A stretch of DNA of 64,000 nt, taken from contig CAYVQF010000006.1 in NCBI GenBank assembly GCA_964454015.1, forward strand, positions 106,436 to 170,435. Direction: 5' to 3'. This DNA is from CAYVQF01 sp964454015 (GTDB taxonomy: Bacteria > Myxococcota_A > Bradymonadia > UBA4248). Shown piece after piece: positions 12,501 through 19,489 of this stretch. How positions within the stretch are numbered: the first letter of the stretch is position 1; every line of letters starts with the position of its first letter. A program made the position numbers and the translations under genes. The notes under the pieces were generated by a model, which was not told the DNA's origin, did not search any database, and was given only the letters and a program-made list of their open reading frames with translations.

Positions 12501-12726
12501 GCGACGTCACACTCCCCATTCGGTCCGCGATGGCAAAGGTGTCGCGCACGCTGCGGCTGTTCTCAGGCATCAGATCCTTCAGATCCGAGCGTATGTCGAA
12601 ACGCAGCAATATCACCACCACTGCCGCAATCGTCAGCAACACCGAGAGCAACAACACCTTGCCATGGTGCCGCGCCACGAAACCGATCAACCCTCCCAAG
12701 CCATCGCGAACAAAAGGTACTTTCAC
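9544..12726 (-). CDS. RND superfamily (MMPL-type) exporter
   Basis: The 1,060-residue inner-membrane protein has the duplicated RND layout. One membrane span lies near the N terminus, followed by a large periplasmic domain, five spans including the GLGIDFGIHVL motif, a second span and periplasmic domain, and five further spans including GIGIDGSIHLFHRYR. The Asp residues in these motifs belong to the proton relay of the family. Members of this branch move lipids or hopanoids rather than drugs, but the cargo here is unknown and no periplasmic adaptor gene is adjacent. I chose GTG 12726 because GGAG sits six bases upstream. The longer frame adds an implausible 74-residue Arg/Gly-rich leader. The gene is divergent from an oxidoreductase gene across 259 bases. 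Confidence 0.9.
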   Translation of the reverse strand: MKVPFVRDGLGGLIGFVARHHGKVLLLSVLLTIAAVVVILLRFDIRSDLKDLMPENSRSVRDTFAIADRMGSVTSLTIIVEVPERTLAPGMLGSASYEACVAENSGDPLVLIDDAPGDAEEVCGDPLVLFARDLTAALQAMDTIGYAHFHNDKRFFEENILLYASVEDLEALYEELDTSLTDARRQSGEYKACLLTATQAGECDALEPGLKKRSEEGAEAEEVDLSEGGLRERLGARYATSELASVPTYPVYQLPDGAWIIRIQVRFRDASTSLKATQSHLEEIEALVARLGPERYHREMRIAYGGGFKTQQGEYESIVNDILVSGGTTVGGILLLLFVFFRRVRVAFIVVLPLAMAIAWTLALAFLTIGYLNLITAFIFAILLGLGIDFGIHVLARYDEERLRGRDAEQAMRVSVIEVGSANFAGGMTTAATFFTLLLAEFRGFSQFGLVAGLGVLISLFAMLSVLPALVLTLQRLLPTTTKVKEVHEPPSTLTLRWSRWVAVALVLAAGSFVAFSVVEVDEVQFEENFYRLRMRQSAYSQESDRYGVTEKRHSSPALVLLDSLEEVSALERILTQRRDPHMVFNLREVARLYPNLFGRLNAALAFGFALSGEVGTAPTMATARRVLPTSFARTIPSFVRYDVDGSAALRQVVAFTREYPTLSRLLVEDVWEVPLAQVRAYAVWRPILHQHARLPGWLHAALPSQRDNQRISSVRSFVSVYSFMPGTPSEQAAKLAIIAQMEERTRDRNIRFLPTDEKEQIQSLRRYLVQDSIGVDDLPDWVKRQFKEGGLKPAAPRPGSGVDYAFGNVALVYQSTSTLNGLQAHRFTDEMRTIRVNDKPLVMSANAFVFADMLTQIKKDGAEVVLIAGLIVLLVVALQHRSLLQTVVICAPLVVALTWIAGIMALFHLKLGFFNMVILPVIIGIGIDGSIHLFHRYRSVGRGGLLVAMRHAGGAIFMSAATTCVGFSGMMMSQHQGLNTMGQLAVIGISSAWLATMTVQPALIILAEWLGLKGIVPGHDYVAPGGVVAAAALASGADEEGGEADGAAAPERSSSDGSV

Positions 12727-12985
12727 GTTCCACTCCGCAATTGGGCCAGCAGCGCTCTGCCCCGCATTCGTCCCCAGAACATTCCGCCCGGAGCCTAACC
12801 ACATTGGCGCCACCCGTCTAGCCGAGCCCACACCGGCCCGGACCCCCATGACCGCCACCAACCGCCCCCGGCCACAGCGTTCCCACCCCGATGAAAATCG
12901 GATAGACCCTGCCCAAGGCCCCCCGCGCACCCTCGCGACCGGCCCCACTCACGGCACTGACGCCACCACCGCGCAAGGTCCTCCC

Positions 12986-13999
12986 GTGACACAGCACGAG
13001 CCACCCCAGGTCGGAGTCATAGGAGCGGGCCCCTGGGGACAACGCATCGCCGCCTGCCTCGCTGAGCTCGGCGCCCTCGCCGCCATCGCCGACCCCAACC
13101 CCACGCGCCGCGACGAATGCCAGCGCCGCTTCCCCGCCCTCCCCCTCTTCGCCCACCACGACCCACTCCTGCGCAGCCCCATCACCGCCGCGGTCATCGC
13201 CACCCCCATGACCACCCACGCCACCATCGCCCGCCACTGCCTCGACGCCGGCAAAGACCTCTTCATCGAAAAACCCTTCACCACCAACACCCGCGCCGCC
13301 CAAACCCTAGCCCGACAAGCGACCCGCAGCGAGCGCATCCTCATGGTCGGACATCTCCTGCTCTACCAAAGCGGCATTCAGTGGATCCACACCCGATTGG
13401 CCGCACGGCCCCCAAAGCAGCCCATCCACACCCTCCACCAACGACACAGCGATCTCACCCTCCCCAAAGAGTGTGCCCTATGGGGGCTCGCCGTCCATGA
13501 CGTCGCCGTCGCCATCTACATCCACGGCGCCACCCCCACCCTCAGCGCCGCCACCATCGCCCTCGACGACGCCGGACTGGCCACGGACGTGCGCGCCTGC
13601 CTGCACTTCCCCAATAGCAGCACCGCCAACATCCACGCCGCCTGGAACGCACCCGAGCGACGCCGCTGCCTGACCGTGCAGGCCGGCGCCCACCACTGGA
13701 CCTACGACGAGCTGACCCACGAAGGCCGAGAGATCGGCCCGGCGCATCCCCCCACATCCCCCCTCGTCCATCGCGACGCACCCCCTCTCCTCAACGAAAT
13801 GCGCGCCTTCCTGGACCACCTCAACCACCGCTCCCTCCCCTTGTCCAATCAACACCTTGGCCTCGCCGTCGTCCAAGTCTTGCAGCACATCGCACGCCAC
13901 GCCACCCTCCTCACCCCCACCGCCCGCGCCAACCAGCGGCTGTGGAGCGCCCCGCCACCACCCCGCTCGCTCTCCTGCGACCCAACCTCAGCCAGGTGA
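12986..13999 (+). CDS. Gfo/Idh/MocA family NAD(P)-dependent oxidoreductase
   Basis: The 337-residue protein begins, from GTG 12986, with a Rossmann strand-turn-helix (VGVIGAGPWG). It carries the family motif EKPF at about residue 95 and a HDVAVA segment near 170 that probably supplies the catalytic His/Asp region. Family members oxidise or reduce sugars, inositols and related polyols. The frame extends far upstream across the intergenic region and into the divergent exporter, but that part is low-quality shadow. The stop lies three bases before the transporter start, so the two form a pair. The pairing with an organophosphate-type transporter suggests sugar or polyol metabolism, which is inference. 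Confidence 0.85.
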   Translation: MTQHEPPQVGVIGAGPWGQRIAACLAELGALAAIADPNPTRRDECQRRFPALPLFAHHDPLLRSPITAAVIATPMTTHATIARHCLDAGKDLFIEKPFTTNTRAAQTLARQATRSERILMVGHLLLYQSGIQWIHTRLAARPPKQPIHTLHQRHSDLTLPKECALWGLAVHDVAVAIYIHGATPTLSAATIALDDAGLATDVRACLHFPNSSTANIHAAWNAPERRRCLTVQAGAHHWTYDELTHEGREIGPAHPPTSPLVHRDAPPLLNEMRAFLDHLNHRSLPLSNQHLGLAVVQVLQHIARHATLLTPTARANQRLWSAPPPPRSLSCDPTSAR

Positions 14000-14002
14000 A
14001 CC

Positions 14003-15289
14003 ATGTCACCCGATGCCGCAACCGCTGAAGCCAAAGCCTACCGCCCTTGGCAAATCAAAATCTTCACCGCCACCTGGCTCGCCTACGCCGGCTACTACTT
14101 CTGCCGCAAGGCCTTCTACGTCGTCAAAGCGGACTTCGCCCAAGACCTCGGCCTGAGCACTTCCCACCTCGCCCATCTCGGCACGGGTTACCTCGTCGCC
14201 TACATGATCGGCCAGTTCTCCAGCGCCTACGTCGGCCGCCGCCTCGGACCCAAGATGCTCCTCCTTGGGGGCATGGCCATCTCCATCCTCTGCAACGTCG
14301 CCTTCGGCGTCTCCAACTCCTTCTGGACCGTTCTCCTCTTCCTCACCATCAATGGCCTCGCCCAAGGCACGGGCTGGCCAGGCTGTATCGGATCCCTGGC
14401 CTACTGGTTCAAACGCACCCAGCGCGGCTCGGTCCTCGGCGTATGGTCCACTTGCTACCAACTCGGCTCCGTCGCCGCCTCCTCTTTCGCTGCTTTCATG
14501 CTCGGCTTGGCCGGGTGGCAATGGTCCTTCTTCGGCGCCTCGGTGGTCTTGCTCCTCATCTGGTTCGTCGTCCTCTTCATCCACCCCAACCGCCCTGAGG
14601 ATGTCGGTCTCGAGCCCCTCGCCGACGACGACGAGCCCAACACCGACGCCGACGCCGACCCGGCCCAGCAACAGGGACTCGGCTGGACCCGCGGCGTGGT
14701 CATCACCATCCTGATGATGGGCGCCATCTATTTCTGCATCAAGTTCCTCCGCTACGCCCTGTGGAGCTGGGTCCCCTTCCTCCTGGCCAACAACTTCGAC
14801 ATGCAGGGAGATAGCGCCGGCTACCTCTCTACGGTCTTCGACATCTCCGGCTTCGCGGGGGTCATCGTCGCCGGCTACCTCACGGACCGCTTCTTCAAAG
14901 GACGACGCAGCGCCGTGGCCCTGGCCATGATCGTCCTCATGGCCCTCTCCTTCCTCATGATGTTCTTCCTCGGTGAGGGCAGCCTGGTCTTCTTCACCAT
15001 CTCCATGGGACTGGCGGGCTTCATGCTCTTCGGCCCAGACTCTCTCATCTCCGGCACGGGCGCCATCGACGTCGGCTCGCGCCGCGGCGCCCTCGTCGCC
15101 GCCGGCATCATCAATGGCATGGGCTCGGCGGGACCCATCTTTCAGGAACAGCTCGTCGGCTGGATGTACGACGCCTTCGATCAATCCCTGGCGCCCATCC
15201 TCATCACCTTGGTCGGCGTCTCCATCCTCTGCGCCATGATGATGAGCCTCCTGTGGTGGCGCTCCCGCTCGGGCAAAGGAGGGCTCTAG
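14003..15289 (+). CDS. MFS transporter, organophosphate:phosphate antiporter (GlpT/UhpC-like) family
   Basis: The 428-residue membrane protein has about twelve spans. It has the marks of the OPA branch of the major facilitator superfamily: YYFCRKAF in the first span and GLAQGTGWPGC in the fourth. These match the glycerol-3-phosphate and hexose-phosphate transporter and sensor group, which exchange organic phosphates for inorganic phosphate. A central acidic loop (residues 205-225) joins the two halves. Whether it transports or senses, and which substrate it recognises, cannot be read from the sequence. An AGGTGA element overlaps the previous stop and serves as the ribosome site. It is co-transcribed with the oxidoreductase. 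Confidence 0.88.
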   Translation: MSPDAATAEAKAYRPWQIKIFTATWLAYAGYYFCRKAFYVVKADFAQDLGLSTSHLAHLGTGYLVAYMIGQFSSAYVGRRLGPKMLLLGGMAISILCNVAFGVSNSFWTVLLFLTINGLAQGTGWPGCIGSLAYWFKRTQRGSVLGVWSTCYQLGSVAASSFAAFMLGLAGWQWSFFGASVVLLLIWFVVLFIHPNRPEDVGLEPLADDDEPNTDADADPAQQQGLGWTRGVVITILMMGAIYFCIKFLRYALWSWVPFLLANNFDMQGDSAGYLSTVFDISGFAGVIVAGYLTDRFFKGRRSAVALAMIVLMALSFLMMFFLGEGSLVFFTISMGLAGFMLFGPDSLISGTGAIDVGSRRGALVAAGIINGMGSAGPIFQEQLVGWMYDAFDQSLAPILITLVGVSILCAMMMSLLWWRSRSGKGGL

Positions 15290-15294
15290 CACCC

Positions 15295-15330
15295 CCGCCA
15301 GCCACGCGACGCCCCCCCCTAGGCTGGCGG
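15295..15330. terminator. Candidate bidirectional hairpin between convergent genes
   Basis: Nine-base complementary arms lie at 15295-15303 (CCGCCAGCC) and 15322-15330 (GGCTGGCGG) with an 18-base loop, directly between the transporter stop and the reverse-strand gene end, which it slightly overlaps. There is no clear T-run, so intrinsic termination is only possible. Confidence 0.4.
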
Positions 15331-16611
15331 CGCCTCGTCGCCGTGGGCCCCGCGCACGACCAGCGCCCTGAGCCGCTCGACCTCTGCCGCCGCCACCGCC
15401 ACCCACCAACCTTGACCGCTCTTGCGCTCCAACTCCCCACGCTGGAGGCGCAGACTCGTCACGTGGCGGCCGGCCGGCGAGAACAGATGCGCCCGCCCCC
15501 GCGGCCCCAGCACCGCCAAGGTGCCGTGGCGCCGATCCCAGAAGAAATGCTCCGCCCCTGCATTCTCCACGTCCCGCAAAGCATCGCTCGTCGGCCGCTC
15601 TCCACCCTCATGCCGCTCCTGCGCGTGCTGCGTGCGCCGCTGCAGCGGCCTGAAGACCCGCTCCACCTCGCCCCGGAGCCCATTGATGAGCGCCATGGCC
15701 TCCCGCTCTCGAGCCCGCCCGCGGGCCGCACCGCGTAGCGCCCGCACCCGGCGCCACGCCTCCACGGCGCGCTGCTCCGTCGCGGCCAGCAACCGCCGCA
15801 GACGCTCCGCTGGGCCACGGGCGTGCTCGCGCGCCGCAGCCTCGGCAATGGCCTGGCGCTCCAGGCCCAAGACGTTGATGCGCCAGCGGCGCAGCGGGTC
15901 GCCACCGGCGACCTCCACCAACTGGAGGGTCAAGGCGATCCGATCCGCCGTAGAACGGCGCAAGGCGAAATCCTCGGGGATCAGGCCCACCACCACCTGG
16001 CCCAACACGGTCAGCGCCGCACCGCGCCCACCGCCGGCCGCCCCGAGCTCGCGCCGCAACGGCCCTCCGTGCAGCGCCAACGCGATGATCTCCGGCGGCT
16101 CCACAAAGAGGCGGTCGACCCGCTCCTCCCCCTGGGCGAGGCAAAGATTGGTGAAGGACTGCCACACCGGCCGACCCGATGCCGCATAGGAGGCCAAAGT
16201 CTGGTCCCGCTGGGGCGGTGCTGCGTGGACACATTGGCTGCTGGCGCACAAAAAACAGTAGGCAAAGCCTGGGCGCAGCCCGGCCCCCTGCAACGCCTCC
16301 CCCACCTGCCGCTCCAGGTCGCTGAGCAGCTTTTGGGCGGCCGCTTCGCGGCTACCAAGTACGGCGGCCGCTTCGCGGCTACCAAGTACGGCGCCCGCGT
16401 CGAGGCGAATCTGCAGCGGCACCTCTCCCATGGCCACGGCGACATCACCAGGACTCAGCCCATGCGTCTGTGCCAAGGCCACGAGCAGATCCTGGAGCGC
16501 CCCCGCGGCGCGGCGGCTGTGCCCCTCCACCGACGCAGCGGCGCCAGAACTCCCTCCCCTCGCCCTGCGCCGAGGCCTGGGCCGCCGCCCCTCTCCAGGT
16601 TCATCTGCCAT
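15319..16611 (-). CDS. Hypothetical cytoplasmic protein with Cys cluster and Arg-rich body
   Basis: The 430-residue protein is not recognised. From ATG 16611 it has a basic Arg-rich leader and then a helical region that includes a tandem duplication of nine residues (AVLGSREAA twice, residues about 74-91). A Cys-rich spot near residue 120 (CFLCASSQCVH) could bind metal or an iron-sulfur cluster. A long helical, Arg/Ala/Glu-rich region of about 280-345 is probably a coiled coil, and the C-terminal part is beta-rich. No signal peptide or membrane span is visible. It is flanked by convergent and divergent genes and so forms its own transcription unit. The reverse frame is preferred over the antisense frame because codon third-position bias matches its neighbours. 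Confidence 0.6.
   Translation of the reverse strand: MADEPGEGRRPRPRRRARGGSSGAAASVEGHSRRAAGALQDLLVALAQTHGLSPGDVAVAMGEVPLQIRLDAGAVLGSREAAAVLGSREAAAQKLLSDLERQVGEALQGAGLRPGFAYCFLCASSQCVHAAPPQRDQTLASYAASGRPVWQSFTNLCLAQGEERVDRLFVEPPEIIALALHGGPLRRELGAAGGGRGAALTVLGQVVVGLIPEDFALRRSTADRIALTLQLVEVAGGDPLRRWRINVLGLERQAIAEAAAREHARGPAERLRRLLAATEQRAVEAWRRVRALRGAARGRAREREAMALINGLRGEVERVFRPLQRRTQHAQERHEGGERPTSDALRDVENAGAEHFFWDRRHGTLAVLGPRGRAHLFSPAGRHVTSLRLQRGELERKSGQGWWVAVAAAEVERLRALVVRGAHGDEAPPA
16337..16390. repeat. Perfect 27-base tandem duplication inside a coding region
   Basis: Two identical, adjacent 27-base units (16337-16363 and 16364-16390) contain the partly palindromic core GGCCGCTTCGCGGC. The unit is a multiple of three and keeps the reverse-strand gene in frame, so it adds nine residues. 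The copies show no divergence, which suggests a recent duplication. Confidence 0.9.
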
Positions 16612-16778
16612 CGTTCATCGCTATAAAAAAACCGCGTCCTGAGCCGCAGCAAGCCCTCGCGCTTGCCTCCCCGCCAGGGGAGGCTATTGTTATCTCGCCC
16701 TGGCGCCGTGTCCAGGCGCGGCGAATCCCCGCTGCCACGTCCCCCCAAGCGGTGCCTCTCGCTTTTGGAGAACCCATC

Positions 16779-17426
16779 ATGATCGACCTAGGACTGCAGC
16801 GACGACGCCCGACCTGGCCTGTGCGCCTCACCCTGTGCGCCCTGCCCTTCTTGGTCCTCCTCGGGCACGCCTGCTCAGACGACGACCCCAAGGTCGAAGC
16901 CGACAGCACGCACGACCTGGTGGAGGTGGATCCCGACAGCACGACCGACGCCCCCGAGCTCCCACCTGACGCCACTGAAGTCCCGGAAGACGTGGAACAT
17001 GACATCCCGCCCACCAGCGACTGTGGCTTCAGCGATGACGTCACCTATGACATCTGGGGTGAAATCTGGCAGCTCCGCTCCCAAGATGGCACCACCTGTG
17101 TGCGCCTGGTGCGGCGCAACGACTCCGAGCCCGACGTCATCTACAAAGCCGTCCCCTTCACCCTGCTGTCGCTGACCCTCGACGGCTTGGGCCTCGAGCC
17201 CTCGCGCGTCGTCATCGAAGACCCCGAGAAGCTTCACTATAACAGCACGCACCACAACTGGTACGACCGCGCCTGGGGCACCAGCGATAGCGCCCGCTAC
17301 GTCTTGAACATCGACTACGACCCCACTGAGGTCACCCCAGACTACTTCTTCTTCTCCCTCGTGATCCTCGCCCCAGATGGCGACGACGTGCTCTGGGGGC
17401 CCGTCTCCCTCTTCGCCGTCAGATAG
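16779..17426 (+). CDS. Small lipoprotein with acidic linker
   Basis: The 215-residue product starts at ATG 16779 with GGAG eight bases upstream. A long in-frame upstream extension is rejected because it would bury the signal peptide. The signal sequence ends LLGHAC, followed by SDDD and an acidic, Pro/Thr-rich linker of about 50 residues. The remaining 130 residues look like a single beta-rich domain with one Cys near its start and another in its second strand, possibly a disulfide. The family is unknown. The N-terminal architecture closely parallels the lipoprotein hydrolase at 1603-3897. The gene ends four bases before the end of a convergent lipoprotein gene. Confidence 0.65.
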   Translation: MIDLGLQRRRPTWPVRLTLCALPFLVLLGHACSDDDPKVEADSTHDLVEVDPDSTTDAPELPPDATEVPEDVEHDIPPTSDCGFSDDVTYDIWGEIWQLRSQDGTTCVRLVRRNDSEPDVIYKAVPFTLLSLTLDGLGLEPSRVVIEDPEKLHYNSTHHNWYDRAWGTSDSARYVLNIDYDPTEVTPDYFFFSLVILAPDGDDVLWGPVSLFAVR

Positions 17427-17430
17427 CGCC

Positions 17431-19203
17431 TTAGAAAAGATCGTCGCAGGCTTCGCCAATGGTGCGCCGCTGCTGCAACGAGCGCTGCAACTCCTGGAGA
17501 CCCGAAAAGCGTCCCCATTGCCAGATCTGGCGCTCCACGCAAGCCTCCGCCTCCAGCCCCAAGGTCTGTGTCGTCACCTCCCGCCGCGCATCGATGCGCA
17601 AGCGGTCTGGCTCCGAGGGCGTCACCGCCACCTGCAGCGACAGACCCATCTCCAGGGACACCTTCAGCAAGGCGTCGCAGGGAGAAAAAGTAAGCGTCGC
17701 CAGCACCGCGCCCGCGCTGTCACTCACCACCACCCGATCCCAATAGAGCGAGACCTGCTCTTGCCCGTCCAGCCCCGGCACCAGCTCCGCCGCAAAGGTG
17801 CGCTGCACCCGCGCCAGATCCGCTGGCTCCGGTCTCTCCAGGACCTGGTCATGGCGAAAGGGCTGCGCCACACCACCGCTGCTCACCCGCGAGAGCAACA
17901 GGGGCGAACCCTCTTCTGGGCTGTAAAACCATTGCGACTCCCGGCGACTCTCCTGCGTGCGCACCTTGGTCTTCCCTTTGACATTGCAGCGCCGATCCCG
18001 CCACAGGAGATCACGCCCGTAGGCAGGCTCTTCCGACTCTCCGAGACCTTGCGTCTCCTCGTACTCCCGCAACAGCACGCCAAAGGGGAGCCCGTAGAGG
18101 TGCTCGCCACGCGTCTCGACCTCACGCTCCTCGCCGCTGTTCGTCTGCGTGCTCTCGCTGCGAAAGACCTCGCGCAAAGACGCATCGGCAGAAGCATACA
18201 GCAGGTGCACCGTGCGGCTCTCTTCACCGGCACTGGAGACGACTGCGAATTCCCCTCTGAACACTAGCCCCTCGGGATGGGCCAGGACCTCCAGGGCCGC
18301 GCGCTGCTCCGGCTGGACCTCGCTCTCCGCGGCGGCTGGCCGTGCCTCCAGCCCATCGGCCAAGTTGAAAGCCATCAGCAGGGAAAGACCGGCGTAGGGA
18401 TCGTCTCCTTCCGCGCGCTCGGCATCCCGCACGGGCTCACCCGCCCCTCTGACCTGGCTCGCCCCGAAGCCTGCATCGACCTTCAACGCCGCGGGCACGC
18501 TCTCGCCCAGGCCCCCATGCAAGGTAAAACCATCACCGCGCAAGGTCAGCACTTCCTTGCCCGCGACCTCTGGCATCAGGTCGCCGACCCACACCCACTG
18601 GTGGCGTCCGGCGGCCAAGTTCAAACGCAATAGACTCGCACCGGCCGGCGTCGACAAGGCCAAAGCCGAGCGAAAACAACCCTGTTCCGCGTCGAAATGC
18701 CACAGTGAAGGCGCCTCCCCGAGCAACAGCACTGTCGGCACTTCCGTGGGAAAGACCCACGCCTCACCAGGGCCGAGCTCGCCACAGGGCCCATCGCTCT
18801 CGGGCACCGGTATCGACATCAGCGGTGCGCTCTTGTTCAGCGCCAGCCACGCTTCTCCAACAGCGGTGCGCCCCACCACGCCTTGCCGTACATGACGACC
18901 TCGCAACGCCCCGTTCAGGCGCGCCGCAACTTCCCCCGTCGGCCCTTCAACCACCTCCACCAGCACCGGCACCCCACCCGCCGTCACCAAAAGCGGCGGC
19001 GGCTCAGGCACGGCGGGCGCCACCTCCTCCGCCTGCGGCGCCTCCGCCGCCTCTACCGCTGCCGGTGGCGTTGGCTCTGCCGCGCTCTTCGGGCGCTCAT
19101 CTCTGCAGCCTACCATGACCAAGCTGCCCCAGCTCAACGACGCCAACAACAAGCATCCCAAGCGAAGCCTGGCCACTCTCCTCTCGCGCATCCCTTCAGC
19201 CAT
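17431..19203 (-). CDS. Large lipoprotein of unknown function
   Basis: The 590-residue product starts at ATG 19203, behind a GAGG site, although the frame runs on upstream to 19386. The signal sequence ends LVMVGC. An Ala/Glu/Pro-rich linker of about 50 residues follows, then a long beta-rich region with many Val, Leu and aromatic residues and few Cys. CNVKGKTKVRTQES lies in the C-terminal third, and the protein ends EACDDLF with Cys residues that could pair. No enzyme motif was found. The likely location is the periplasmic face of one of the two membranes. It is convergent with another lipoprotein gene and divergent from the HEAT-repeat gene across 286 bases. Confidence 0.65.
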   Translation of the reverse strand: MAEGMRERRVARLRLGCLLLASLSWGSLVMVGCRDERPKSAAEPTPPAAVEAAEAPQAEEVAPAVPEPPPLLVTAGGVPVLVEVVEGPTGEVAARLNGALRGRHVRQGVVGRTAVGEAWLALNKSAPLMSIPVPESDGPCGELGPGEAWVFPTEVPTVLLLGEAPSLWHFDAEQGCFRSALALSTPAGASLLRLNLAAGRHQWVWVGDLMPEVAGKEVLTLRGDGFTLHGGLGESVPAALKVDAGFGASQVRGAGEPVRDAERAEGDDPYAGLSLLMAFNLADGLEARPAAAESEVQPEQRAALEVLAHPEGLVFRGEFAVVSSAGEESRTVHLLYASADASLREVFRSESTQTNSGEEREVETRGEHLYGLPFGVLLREYEETQGLGESEEPAYGRDLLWRDRRCNVKGKTKVRTQESRRESQWFYSPEEGSPLLLSRVSSGGVAQPFRHDQVLERPEPADLARVQRTFAAELVPGLDGQEQVSLYWDRVVVSDSAGAVLATLTFSPCDALLKVSLEMGLSLQVAVTPSEPDRLRIDARREVTTQTLGLEAEACVERQIWQWGRFSGLQELQRSLQQRRTIGEACDDLF

Positions 19204-19489
19204 CCCAGCCACCTCTCCGCCCAAGGTAAAGAGACAGCCATGCCCCACCAAGCAGCACAGCCGCAAGATCTTGGCGGCAAATATAGCCCGCCAGGCGCAC
19301 CTTGGCGACCCGATTCGCCTTAGCCTTGTCGCATCTGGCGCGATGCCTGGAAAACTGTTATCCACATGCTCAGGGCGATGGCACACTTTCCGCTAGGCGC
19401 CACCCCCCTGTGGACGTTGGCCCACAACACAGCCTGCGTCTCGGCATGGACCCTGACCATCCCTGGTCTGCTCCAAAAGGTTGCCCACC

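Noticed and set aside
11548..12798. 416-codon forward frame over the RND exporter gene
   Set aside because: Arg/Gln/His-rich sequence typical of antisense shadow; the exporter has clear RND motifs.
12491..12985. N-terminal extension of the oxidoreductase at 12986
   Set aside because: It runs through the intergenic region into the divergent exporter and is low-complexity; the Rossmann fold begins right after GTG 12986.
14006..15409. 467-codon reverse frame over the MFS transporter
   Set aside because: Glu/Gly/Asp-rich shadow; the transporter is clear by motifs.
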